The translations under genes and the position numbers were made by a program. A stretch of 39,147 bases of DNA, from NCBI GenBank assembly GCA_019925105.1, contig JAHGAU010000051.1:1-39147 (forward strand), written 5' to 3'. The notes beneath the pieces are model-generated. The model worked only from the letters and a program-made list of their open reading frames with translations. It searched no databases and was not told the origin of the DNA. This DNA comes from Niebla homalea (taxonomy: Eukaryota > Ascomycota > Lecanoromycetes > Lecanorales > Ramalinaceae). Shown here piece after piece: positions 12,682 to 25,031 of the stretch (within the stretch, counting starts at the first letter, position 1; each line of letters starts with the position of its first letter).

Positions 12682-12837
12682 CTTAAGGCTATTATAGAAT
12701 CTATTATTATAAAAGTATTACTTAAAGTCATTAAAGAATTTATCGTTATAAAAATAAAGCTTAAAGTTATTATAAAAATTATTATTATTATAATAATACT
12801 TAAAGTCGTTATAGAATCTATCACTATTATAATATTA
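12682..12837 (+). repeat. Tandem array, 4 x 39 bp (13-residue repeat), inside a 66-codon open frame
   Basis: Four 39-bp units start at 12682, 12721, 12760 and 12799, each opening with CTTAAAG or a close variant; a partial fifth begins at 12838. The plus-strand frame 12679-12879 starts at ATG and stays open for 66 codons. It reads as 13-residue repeats such as LKAIIESIIIKVL, LKVIKEFIVIKIK and LKVVIESITIIIL. The unit length keeps the frame and the period falls on codon borders. The many Ile codons are ATT and ATA. The ATA codons are what RIP makes from ACA (Thr), so the original may have been a Thr/Lys/Glu-rich repeat. The minus strand is also open here, but only as a by-product of the composition. 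It is best read as a repetitive coding segment of a lost protein. Confidence 0.65.
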
Positions 12838-15800
12838 CTTAAAAGGAAAGTTAAAGTAATATTTATTTTAACGTTATAAGAATAGGATCTTAATAATAAC
12901 GTAATAAATATATAAAGTCTTATAGGTATTTTCTTAATATTTTACGCTTAAGTATAATACGTAAAACTTTTAAATAAGAAACTTATATAATGTAAGTTTT
13001 AAGATTATCTAATATTATATTTAATGCTTACTTAAAGCTATATATAGTTTATAATTAAAAGATAAATTATATTAATTAAAATATTTAAAGTTATTTTTAA
13101 CGTTTAATTAAAGCTTAAAACGTTTATTAAGTAAGATAAAAATTTAATAAGTTTATATATAATTAATTAATATACGCCGGAATTAAAAATCTTTAAACGG
13201 AATAATAAAAGAGTTAAGGATTTATAACTTATTAATAACGATAATTAATTTATAAAGAAGCAAATAATATATAATATTAATTTAAAATTAATAATGTTTA
13301 ATAAATTTATTAATAAACGTATATTCGCTTATTTAAGAATCTTATTCCGTAAGTACTTCCTTTAAACTTATATTTATTCCTTAGCTTATTAAGGGAATAT
13401 ATAAAGTCCTTTATAAGGCCAGGATTAAAGGAATTATTAATATTAATCTTACTTATAGGATCTATTCCGCAATATATTATAAATATAATTTACTTTTTAT
13501 ATTACTTTTACGTTTATTCCCTATAATTCTTAAAAACAGATATACCTTTATAATATTATTAAGTAAAATTAGTAAGATTCTATTTACCGATCTAATATAT
13601 ATAGTAATTAATTAAACCATCGGGCCGGGAAGATAATAATAAATAAATCGTATAATATTTAAGTAAGCCTTATAAATAAATAATAAATATAATATATACT
13701 TTATAATCAAATTAATAGGCTAATCTTTTAGCCGCGTATTCTTAAAGCTTATAAATACCTTAAACGTTTAAAGCGGCGATATAATAAGCTTAACGCTAAA
13801 CTATTTATTCGCTATTACTTAAGCCTTTAATTTCTGTTAAAAAATTAAGGATTATTAAACCCTATTTATATTTTAATAGGATAATAAATTCATAAAGCTT
13901 TTACCGGATATAAAAGGAATAAGTCCCGGTATTATATTATCGTAAGAGTTAAGTTATATATCGTTTATTTAATTATCGATTAACGGCTTAAAGTTATCGG
14001 ACGTTATTTTATTTATTAAAAAAATATATAATTTACCCCGGACGATATTAAAAGAATCCTAAATAATTATTAATTTATTTAAGTAATTTTTATTAATAGT
14101 TTTAAATACTTAAAACTCTGCCTTAAAGAAGTTAATAAGGGGAAGCGAACGTCTTAATTAATTAATTATAGTCTTAATCTTTCTTATATTATATAACTTT
14201 ATTATATTATTTATAAAAATACTTTTATTAAATTAAAGTTTTAATTATATATATAAGACTTTTTTAAGCTTATTTTAATACTTAAGCCGCTTATATTCTT
14301 TTTAAACGTATAATCAATAACGTAAAAAAAATCTTTAAAGTAAGGTTAAAATATTAATATAAATTAGCCTTAAGCTATATTCTCGCCGGAAAAATATTAT
14401 TTTTCGTAAATTTATATAGTTAAAGCTTTTTTTATCTTATAAAATATTTTAATTTTATATTAAGTTATAAATAATCCTTTCGCTTAATCCATATTACTAT
14501 ATAAAAGTTATTGATTTAATTAATATATAGCTTCCTTAAAGTATTATAAGTTAATTAAGAATTTAGACGCGTTTTAATACTTTTAAACTCTTATAATATT
14601 AAATATATTTAAGCGTAATTAGACGCTTTTTGTTTTTAATTTAATATTAATATATTTATAAATAAAATATTTTAATAAATAAATAAATATAATAAAATAA
14701 GTAAAGCGATTTATAATATTATTATTTTATATATTAAGATTAATTATATTATTTCGGCTTAATAATCTTAACTTAAAGGGTTTAAAGCCGGGCTTTTTCT
14801 TTATAGCGGCTTTAAGTTATTAACGGCTTAAAATCTTATAATATAAAAAGCCTTTATAAATTATTAAATTAGGGTTAATGTTTAATTTAAAGTTATCTTA
14901 ATCGGTTTTAATTATTATATAAGATATTAATTATAAAGTCACTTTAACTTAATTTTCTTTTTATCTTTATTTAATACGATTCGTAAGTTTACGTTATAAG
15001 GTCCTATATATTAATTCGTCTATATAAAACGTTAATACCTTTTTATATATAACCTTAAGGAGCGGAAAACTTTAAGGGTTTTAGAACTTTACGGTTAAAG
15101 TAAACCTTAAAATATATATTAAGCGTAAAGTATAATATTACCCTAAAATAAAAAATGACCCTACGGTTAAAAACGTCTTTAAGGTATTAAAGGTATTAAC
15201 TTTTAAATATAATAATCCGATAGAAAACTTTATTTATATATTGCTTTAATCCCTTATTTATTATTATTTCTTAAATTAAAAGTATCCGGTATATTTAATC
15301 TTAATATTGAAGATACGTTATAAGCGACTATTATGTCTGCGTAAAAAAGCGTAGGGTATAACCGTTTATTTTTATTTATTTTTTTAATAACGTTAATTAT
15401 ATTTTTTATAGTTTAGATTGTAATATACGCTTTCCTTTATAAGTATTATTTAAACGTTTAATAAGCTATTAAGATATTTTAACCGGTTTATTTAAACGTT
15501 AACGTAATCTTAATTAAAATAAAGATACTTTAAATAGTTACGTACGATCTCTTTAAAGCTTAAGGGTTACGTTACTTATAATTATTACCTTATTGTAATA
15601 TTTTAAAGGAAATTATTTATTTAATCGATTCTTTATACTTATTTATAAATTATTTCTTCTTTTAATAATTATTACCTTACCGATTTTTATTATTTTAAAT
15701 CTTAAGTACGTTAAGAGATTAAGTATTTAAGGATTAAATCGTTTTAAATAAAACGGTATTAATCCGGATTATATAAGGATTTTCTAGCTATATTCGGCGT

Positions 15801-18800
15801 TATAAGTAATATTTAATATATATTTTTGTTCGTTAATTAAGATAAAATATATATAATATTCTTATATTAATAATAATTTATAAAGGCTTTTATTAATATA
15901 TTAATTATCTTAATTTATAATATTCCGAAAGAAAATATAATTAAAAGATTTTATTATAGATTTATAATAAGGTAAGTTATAAAGTTCGCCGGGTATAATT
16001 ATTTAAAGATAATATAATAATTTATAATAAGATCTAGTAACGTAAAAAGCTTATTAATAAATTAAAGGTTATATAAATAGCCCTTATTATTAAGGTAATT
16101 AAAACCTATATAAGACTTATATTTAAGTTTATATATATTATAAATATTAAGAAATATAATACGGAAATTCGCGAAGTTATACGTTAATTTATAATACGTT
16201 CCGGTTAAAAAATAATCTTTATATTCTTAAGGCTTAAGGTTAATATTATCGATTATTATTATATAAAGATTATAATACTTAATTAAAATATTAAGAACGT
16301 AATTTTTAAGTTATAATAATTTTTACCGCAGAATACTATTATAATTGAATTTAAATATTATATCGATATATATTTTATATTATAAGCGTACGTATATAAA
16401 TCGTTATTTTATTTCTTTACTAAAATCCTTAATATTTTAAGGACGTATTTTAATATAGATAACTTTAATACGAAATAATAAAAACGATATATAAGATTTA
16501 CTTCCGTAATTATTATTTTATTAACCCTTCTTATAGGATAAATATTCTTAATAATATTAACCGGATTTATTTCTTAGATCGTATATTTAAAAAGTTTATA
16601 CCTTAATCTTATAAGAATATTTAAATAATTCCTTATCTTTTTATAGGGCGTATTATTATAATATATCCTTATACTTTTTATTATAGGTCTATTTTTTATA
16701 ATATAGTTACTAATTAATTAATTAAGATTAAGTTAAGCTTTATACGTTAAAAAATAAATCTAAAGGCTTTACTTTTCCTTCTTATTTATTTACGTATTCT
16801 TAATAATAACTATATTTAATAACGTTATAATAGTAATCGATAGGTTTTATTATAATATAAATAATATATTAAAGTTATTTATAATTAACCTCCTTAAGAA
16901 TAATAATTATTTTTTATTATATTTATTTATTTAAGCTCTTTTAATAAGTATTACTTAAATCCTATAATTAATATATTTAATTTAATATTATATAATATCG
17001 TTATTATATAATATTTCTTTTTATTAGAAATATTAACGTTAAACCGCAACTTTAACTTAAGAATAAGCGATTATTTATTTTATATATATTAATTTAATAT
17101 ATATTAATATATACGTTTTACTATAAACTTCCTTTTTCCTTTATTTAATATTTATAGGTATAATTTATTTTTTTATTATTCCTTTAATAATTACTTTTAC
17201 CCTCTTTACCTTTAATTTATTCTTTTTTAACTTTCACTTTAATACTCCCCGGGGTTAATATAATAATTATAATAAGCTTTTATACCTTTTAATACTTAAT
17301 TATTTATTCGCCGGCGCTTATATATAATAAATAACCCTTATTAATTTATATTTATTAATATATAATATAAAATACGATTACGTTTATATCGGTTAAACCG
17401 TTATTATAATTATTACGTTAAGTTTAACGTTTTTTTAGTTTTATTTTTATAATTACGTTAAAAATCTGGCCTTTTATATACCCGTTATTAAGATAAAAGA
17501 AGGGTTCCTTTAGATTATACGTTTATTTATTTATAGATAATTCAGCCTTAATTATACGCCCTTTATAAGGACCGTTATTTCGGTACCGGCTTTTTTAACG
17601 TTAATACTTTAAATATTTAACTACCGATTATTTAGATCTTTAAAAATCGCTTCAGTTTAAGTTACGTAAAGGTTTTTAAGCTCCGGTTAATAATTATTAA
17701 TTTCGTTTTAATAATTTAAATGCTTATATAGATACTATAAAACGTCTATATATTAAGGGTCCGGGTCCGGATAAAATATTTATTTTATTTAATAACTTAG
17801 AAATTAATTTATTTAGTAAATAACTTTTACGTTATATTAATACAACGAATAAAGAATAAATAAAAGTAAATTTAATATAATTAATATATGGAAAGTTAAT
17901 TTTAATTTTAAACCTTTATTTATATATATAATAACTTATATATAAGTATAAAAGGTTATCTTTATTTAAATAAATTTATATAAAAAGAATATAATTTTTA
18001 TTTATTTATATTTTTAAATAAAAAATTTATAAATAAAGGATACGATACGTTTTAAACTTTAATTAATATTTATATCGGTCGCAAGTTATTTATTTATAAT
18101 TTCCGATAAACTTAATAACCATTAATTATTATTAATAAATTAATAAGTATAATATCGGCCGTTCTTACGGATAATAAATACGAAATCGATATTATATAGT
18201 CTTATTAATTAATCCGTTTTCTTTATAAAATTGAATTTTCTTTACGTAAAACGTTAATTTTTTACTTTTATATCGGAAGCTATAATATTATTAAATAATT
18301 TAAAAATACGTTACTATAAAGGGGTAATAATTATTATAATATTCACCGTTTCTTATTCCCCTTATTTCCTTTAAGTTTTACTTTTAAAGGCCTTTAATAC
18401 TTTTTAATAATTTATAAAATTCCGTTAATCTTAATATAATATAATGCTTAAATTAAGTTAAAATAAATTTTTTAATTACGTTATCTATTAAAATCTTTTA
18501 TTTAATAGCTTTTACGTTTTTTAAAATAAGCTTAATTACGGGCTTAAACTTAATATTTAAAACTATTATTAATATAACCGCCTTAAATAAAATAATATCT
18601 AAGTTTACAGTAAGAAACCATATATTAATTATTCCCGTAATACTTATAATATTATAACTTTAAATAATATTAATAAATACGTTTATATTTATTATATAAT
18701 AAAATTATTAAAAGAGTTTTATTAAGCTTACTTATTAATAAGGGTAAAAGAGTATTAAGAAATTATTAAAAGAAAATATAATTCTTTCTTAAAAAATATA

Positions 18801-20352
18801 TATACGGATTATATTTATTTATCCTTTATAATTGATATTTTAGGGGTAAATATTTTAAGTATAAGACTTAATGCGTATCTTATATATTCTCGGTAAAATT
18901 CAGGATTTTCCAATTTATACTTCTTACGATTAAGGCGGTAAAAACGAATAACTTAAAATAAAATTAAAGATTATTAAAGCTTAAGAAAGGGTATTAAGGG
19001 TTTATTAATCCGCGTTTATTAATATATAAATATTTTACTTTTAATAATTCGGATCGGGATATCCTTTATATAACCTTTAAGAAATCTTTTATGTTTATTT
19101 TAACCTATTACTTTAAGTAATAGAATATAATTAATTTCGGATTATTAATATACGTAAAAATCTTTATTAACTTAATTATTATATATTTAATACTTTAAAT
19201 ATCTTTTTTTCTTATTTTCTTTTATTTATTAGTTATTAATTAAGATATAATTACTGAAATTTATTAAATTATTCTCCGTTAAAGATATAATTAAATTTAT
19301 ATAAGGATAATTTAAATTTAATTTAATACTCCCGCTCCGATTAAACATAATTTTACCGTAATAGACTCCGTTATAATAATAATTATTATTATGAATAAAG
19401 GTTAGTTTTATTAGTACCTATTTAAGTATTAATAATATTATATTTAAAGGGTCCGGTAAATATATTTCTTTATAAATTGCGGTAATCTCGTAAAGGCTTT
19501 ATTTTCTTTTAAAGATATTATTAATAACGTAGAAAGAAACGTTTATTAACTTATATAATATTTATATACGATCTCCCTCTCCCTTATTAACTATAAAACT
19601 TAATAACTTTATAATATTATCGTAAAAAATTTTAAGGCTAAATAAAGGATATAAGCCTCCTTATTTTTATTTAATAATTATTAAGGTATATTACGGCGTA
19701 TTATTACCGGTAATTATTATTTAATTAGCTTAATTAAGTTTTATAAATTTATTATAAAAAACGTAACCCGTTTATAACCTTTTTACTTATTGCCTTAAAC
19801 CGTTAATAAAGTTATTGGTTAATCTTAAGTTAAATAATCTTAAGGTTTTAATATTTTATTTTATAAAAAATAATATACGATTTATTAAGGTTAAAAACCT
19901 TTGTTTTAAGCTTAGATAAAATATATTTTCTTTAAATTTAAAGTCCCTTAACTTTCTGGCCTTACCGTTACTTAATAAAAAAGGCTTAAAGCCGATTTAA
20001 GTTACTTGTTTATCGTTATTAATTATCGTATATAAAGAAGGTTATAATAATAAGTAAAATCCGAAGATTTCTGAAAATTAACTATATTAAGGCATCTATT
20101 TTTAAAGCTTATAGTTCTTAAGATTATAATAAACCCGTTAATTTATTCCTTTTCCTATATTTCTTAATATTAAGAAATTCTTTTTAAGTATTTAATATAT
20201 TATCTTTATAAGTTAATTATACCTTAAAAAGTCCCCCTTAATTCCTTATTAAAGGTCAATTTAAACTTAAGCCGATTATACTAATTATTTTATTAAAGAT
20301 ATTTAAAGGTACGCGATTACCTTTAACTAACAGCCCACATAGCTTAAAGTTA
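12838..20352. other. RIP-mutated stretch, no recognisable gene
   Basis: About 7.5 kb contains no array, no hairpin longer than about 12 bp and no frame that I could assign. Composition is uniformly RIP-like with scattered CpG. No tRNA, rRNA or terminal repeats were seen. Confidence 0.5.
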
Positions 20353-20502
20353 AAGACTAATCGACTTTATATTATATTTACTCTTATTAAAGGGTCCGTA
20401 AATATAAAATATCTTTCTTAAACGTATTATTAATGGCCTTTTTCTGGACGAACCGAAGATATAATCGCTTTCGACCATTAAATAGCCCGTTATAATAATA
20501 TT
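20353..20502 (-). pseudogene. 50-codon open run in a patch with surviving CA/TG, unrecognised
   Basis: On the minus strand 50 codons are free of stops and include an ATG at 20478-20476. The peptide after it begins MVESDYIFGSSRKRPLIIRL and continues with IFYIYGPFNKSKYNIKSISL before TAA at 20352-20350. The patch 20320-20480 keeps several CA and TG dinucleotides (around 20325-20340 and 20430-20478), so RIP was lighter here. Ser, Arg, Lys and Gly content is closer to normal protein than elsewhere. The frame appears to continue beyond the stop with further TAA and TAG codons. The protein family is not recognised; the overlapping frame on the same strand also gives plausible peptide, so the true frame is uncertain. 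Confidence 0.3.
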
Positions 20503-22088
20503 ATATTAACGTTAAATAATTTACCTTATTAAATAAAGAAGGTTAAAGAAAATAATTATTCTCGGGAATAATATTTTATTAATCTTATAAAGGAGAATAA
20601 CTATTTAAGGTAAAAATTAACGTATTATAAGGATATTTATAAAGTATTTATATAATTCTATAATGTTGTATAATAATTGTATTAAGAATTAAAAATCGTA
20701 CTTAATTAAGCTTCTAAAGGTATAGTAATTTCTAAATAAAAATTACTTAAATATTAAATAGGTTATATAAATAATAAAAATATAAAAGAGGCTTTCTTTT
20801 AAAATAATTAAATTTTTATATATTAAGTAGCTTATAATAACGTTTTATCATTATATAACGGCTTTTATAAGATTTATTACTTTCTTTGCGATTATATAAA
20901 TACTTATTTTAAGATAATTTCTCCGTATAACCGGGAAAATACTCATATTTATTATTTATAAATTAATTGTCCTATATATTAATAAGTTATTATTTATAAC
21001 GTTTAGTCCGACGCCCTTTATTATTGGGTATATATAGTTATATTAAGAAGAAGATGATTTAGAGTTATACCGGAGGTTTCCTGATTATAAAGACTATTAT
21101 AGCCCTTTATTATTATAAAGAAGAAAAACATTAAAAATTAAATGTAATAAATAACCTTTAATTCCTTAATTAAATATATAAAGTAAAGATAATAACTTTA
21201 TTACATACCGTTTAAAGACTTTAAGCTTATAATATTTATAAACGTAAAAGTTAAAATCCGTTTTCGGCTTAAAGATTAATTTTAACCGTTTAATATCTTA
21301 TTAAATATTTATAAATATAAATATTCTCCTTAATTATAAATATATATAATAATTTAAGCGTTTAATCGATACCGGCGGTTATGATTATTTCCTTATAAAC
21401 GTTAATATTAATTAATCCACGTTTTTATATTACTTATATACCTCGGACAACGGCGGGTTTTATATTTTTATAAAATAGTATTTATAAAACGGTTACGTTT
21501 ATAATAAGATTAAAATTTAAACGCTTAAATACGTTTTATATTTAACGGGAATTTAACCTTAATCTTTAATTCTTACGGAAGTAAAAAGTTATTGTTTTTT
21601 AAGTGAAAGTAAAATAACTTAAAGAACGTTATATTTTTAAATTTAAATATAGGTTTAAAGCGTTAAGTATATAAACTTATTAAATAAAATAACGATTTAA
21701 ATAAGTTTAAAATATAAGTTAATATTATTATCTTTAAATTATTATAAATTTACGTAAAACGAAGCCTATATATAATCGGAACTTTAACTTATCTTAAGAA
21801 TATTTATAAAAGTTTAAAGTTTAAATAAATAACGGTTTAACTTTAAAATAAGGACTCGGGTATTAAACTTTTTAATAAGCGTAATACGACGATTTATCCT
21901 ATAATCTTTTTACTAATTATTATATATTTATATTTAATTAATTATAACTTATTTATATTTAAAGATATAAGTAATTGTTTAAATATTTATTATAATTATT
22001 ATTATAATTATTTATTAAGTTACGCTTTAATATACCGGAATCTAAATGCTTTAAGTAAAATATTAAAAAGATAAAAGTATTTAAGACG
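20503..22088. other. RIP-mutated stretch with a weak plus-strand coding trace
   Basis: Around 20990-21240 the plus strand can be read as peptide with acidic and aromatic content, for example EEDDLELYRRFPDYKDYYSP starting near 21048, interrupted by TAA and TAG only. The surrounding sequence gives no domain. Apart from this the stretch shows nothing recognisable. Confidence 0.3.
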
Positions 22089-22187
22089 ACGTTAAAATAA
22101 TATTAAAATAACGTTAAAATAACGTTAAAATAACGCTAAGATAATATTAAGATAACGTTAGGATAACGTTAAGATAACCTTAAAAGC
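22089..22187. repeat. Tandem array, 8 x 11 bp (plus a decayed ninth)
   Basis: Eight direct 11-bp units run from 22089 to 22176 (ACGTTAAAATA and transition variants such as ATATTAAAATA, ACGCTAAGATA and ACGTTAGGATA), followed by a diverged ninth to 22187. Variation is nearly all C/T or G/A, and units 2 and 6 share the same CG-to-TA type change. Three units equal 33 bp, so an 11-residue coding repeat is possible, but the period is too short to show which frame was used. Confidence 0.8.
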
Positions 22188-24059
22188 TAAGTAAATATAT
22201 AAGTTAATAATAATTACTATTAAATATAGAATAAAGGTAACGTTTATTTACGTTAAAAAGTAATAAATATATTAATATTATAACGTTATAATAAGATAAA
22301 TAATAATATATTAAGATTAATAAGGGCGAAAGCCTCTTAATTAAACTATATAACGTAAAATATAAGTTTAATAATATCTTAATTAATATAAAAATTATAT
22401 TATTGGACGAGAAATCATTAAGCTTTTATAAAACTTTATTATTAATTATTAATACTGCTTATTTAAGTCTTATTATTATAGTAATAGTATTACGCGTATA
22501 AACGAAACGTATTAAAAGGATTAAATTAATATTTAATAACTTTATTATATTTATAACGTTAATAAGTAAAAAGTAATAATTAAAGTTTATTCTTACTTAT
22601 ATATAGATATTTTAGGCTATTTAAAGCGTTATTATTACGTACGGTTAATTTAACTTTTATTAAGTATCGATTTAATAATTAATATACTTAAGTATATTAA
22701 TTAATAAAATAAATTATTACGTTAATAACGTAAAAATTAATAATATAATATTTTTTATAAAGTTAATATCTTATACTTTTAAGAATAATATGAACTTAAT
22801 ATAATTAATAAGTAATCTTAATTATTAAGTTTCTTTAAGTTATCGTAAATATATAAATAAAAATATTTATTTTTTAACTTTATTTAACGTTTTTTCTTAT
22901 TAAGACTTTCCGGATAAGTATTTAAATAGTTATAATCCTTACTTTAATATATTAATTAAAAGTTTACTTATGTATTTTCTTCCTATATACCCCCTTTACT
23001 TATTCTTAAAATAAGAATATATAAGGCGGAGCTTACTTAAGTCGTATTATAAGGTATTTAAGTATATTAATTATTAATCTTATATTTAACGTAATTATAA
23101 TTATATTATTTATATATATTATATAATATATTTAAATGCTAATACGTAAAAAGTTAATAATATATATTATTTTTAGTTTTAACGGTATATAAGTAAGTAT
23201 TACGTTAAGTTTTTATATATAATACGTTAATCGGTTAATAACGTATATATTATTATTATTTTTAAATAGTTTTATCGACCTATATAAATTAATTTAACTT
23301 CTTTTATAATATTTTTAAAATATATTTTATAGTGTTATTAAATTTTATTTAAGCGTTATTAATGTTTATTTTTTATGCTTCGCCCTATATTAAAAAAGTT
23401 TTATAGGTCCTATATAATCGTATAAATATAAAATTTTATTAATAAATTTTTTATAAGCTAATTATTTTAATATTTTGATAATTATAATTACTTTATAATA
23501 TTAATCTTAACGGGAACTTTTAATTATATCCAAGCGGTTAATAAGTTATTACCCTGGGAGCTTTTAAATGGTATACGTCTGGAGACTTAAAACGTAATTA
23601 TAGTAACGAAAAGCTAGGAAATTAAGTAACGTTTATTACTTATTTATTGGTTTAACACAGTAATAAACGGTATACTTATTAAATTTATTAAGTAATTAAT
23701 AATTATAAAAGAAAGTCCTTTTTAAAATCCAGAAACTTCTAGCAGAATTATTAAGGCTGCTTTTTATTTCTGTTTTTTAATTATAATATTTAAGTCTTAA
23801 TTTAAGATAAATAGGTAATCTTAAATTTACGTTTTTATATCTTTTACGGGCTTTATATTATTACTGCTTTTTTAAATATTCTCTTTATTAACATTTTAAG
23901 TAGTTACTTAATTTTAAGCTTAGGCTGTTTTCGACCTAATTTAAGGTACGGATATATCCTTAATTGTCGTTACCGTAACTAACTACGGTATATCTACTAT
24001 ATTTTCTATAAAGGGTATTTTAAAAGGTTAACGTTATTTAAGTATAATAGTAAAGGAGC
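22188..24059. other. RIP-mutated stretch; patch 23520-23770 with surviving CA/TG
   Basis: Most of this 1.9 kb is featureless. At 23520-23770 CA and TG dinucleotides are clearly more frequent. In the frame beginning with AAT at 23521 the plus strand can be read as NYIQAVNKLLPWELLNGIRL with further open sequence after one TAA. A decayed pogo-type transposase C-terminus was considered for this patch but the match is too vague to keep. Confidence 0.35.
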
Positions 24060-25031
24060 TCGATTTTCTTTACCTTTATCCTTATTCCTATTATTTATAC
24101 TTTTTTTTTTTTTATATTTTTATTATTTTAAAAATCTTTTATCTTTAATTTTATTAAATATATTTTATTATAACCACTTATAAACGCTTTTTATTTTAAA
24201 GTTAATATATATATTTTTTGCCTTTTAAATTTTCTTATTTTAAGATATTTTAATAATAATAAAGCAGAATCTTTTACCTTTTTTAATAAAGTTTATTTTA
24301 TTAAAAAGTTTTTATTAATATTTATTTATAATAAAACTATTTTAAGGATAACTTTTATATTAATTTTATTATACTTAAAGACTTCTTTATTATCTTAATT
24401 TATCTTTATTTTACCGATTTATTAAAATAACTTAAAGATATTTATATTTTAATTCTTAAAATTAATTAATATATCCTTCGAAATTGGTTCCTTATAGTAT
24501 TTAATATTATTATAGGGATTATATTAAGTTATATACTTTAAATTGCCTTACGGACCCTTTTTTACCTTAATTATTTTTCAATTTAATTTTATCTTTATTT
24601 TCTATTTTACTTCCTTTACGATTTAAAGTATATTAACGTTTTCCTTTTATTTAAGCGGATAAAATAATAATACGGGTATAAAATTAATATTATTTATTTC
24701 TTACTTAATAACGTTATCTCCTTTAATTATTAAGATCGGTTAATTATTAATATCGATTAATAACGCGGTATTAAGGTTTATAATATCCTATATTTCGATT
24801 TCTTTTCCTTTCTTCTTTATTTCCGTAAAAATATTTTTCTTAATTTCGATTTAATTAATAATTTCTTTTTCGGACTCTTTATTTTTCTGTTTATTTTCTT
24901 TTTTTTTTAAGGTTTATAATACCCTTTTCGATCTTCTTTTTTTTTTTTTAACGTTCTTCTTTAGATCTTTTTCTTTTATACCTTAATCGTTTTTACCTTT
25001 ATAACCTTAATTATGCTTTTGGGATCCATAT
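24060..25031 (-). pseudogene. Purine-rich minus-strand coding remnant, Lys/Glu-rich, unrecognised
   Basis: The plus strand is strikingly pyrimidine-rich here, with T runs at 24101-24113 and around 24935-24949, so the minus strand is purine-rich. An ATG survives on the minus strand at 25029-25027 within a small patch that keeps TG and CA (TTTTGGGATCCAT region). One minus frame begins MDPKS and gives Lys/Arg/Thr-rich sequence. A second frame gives a Lys/Glu-rich, coiled-coil-like stretch (KKENKQKNKESEKE near 24880-24920), followed by better-mixed sequence such as TALLIDINNQPILIIKGDN. All stops in both are TAA or TAG. Purine-rich strands give Lys and Glu in any frame, so which frame was real is not decidable by eye. 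A Gag-like or other nucleic-acid-binding transposon protein is a possibility only. Confidence 0.35.

Noticed and set aside
12627..12824. 65-codon minus-strand open frame
   Set aside because: It overlaps the 4 x 39-bp array antisense to the in-frame 13-residue repeat and is openness produced by the low-complexity composition, not a second gene.
264..22187. CRISPR-like arrays
   Set aside because: The arrays are contiguous direct repeats without unique spacers, and the genome context is fungal.
23520..23770. Possible C-terminus of a pogo/Fot1-type transposase
   Set aside because: Only a vague charge pattern; none of the catalytic motifs was found upstream.
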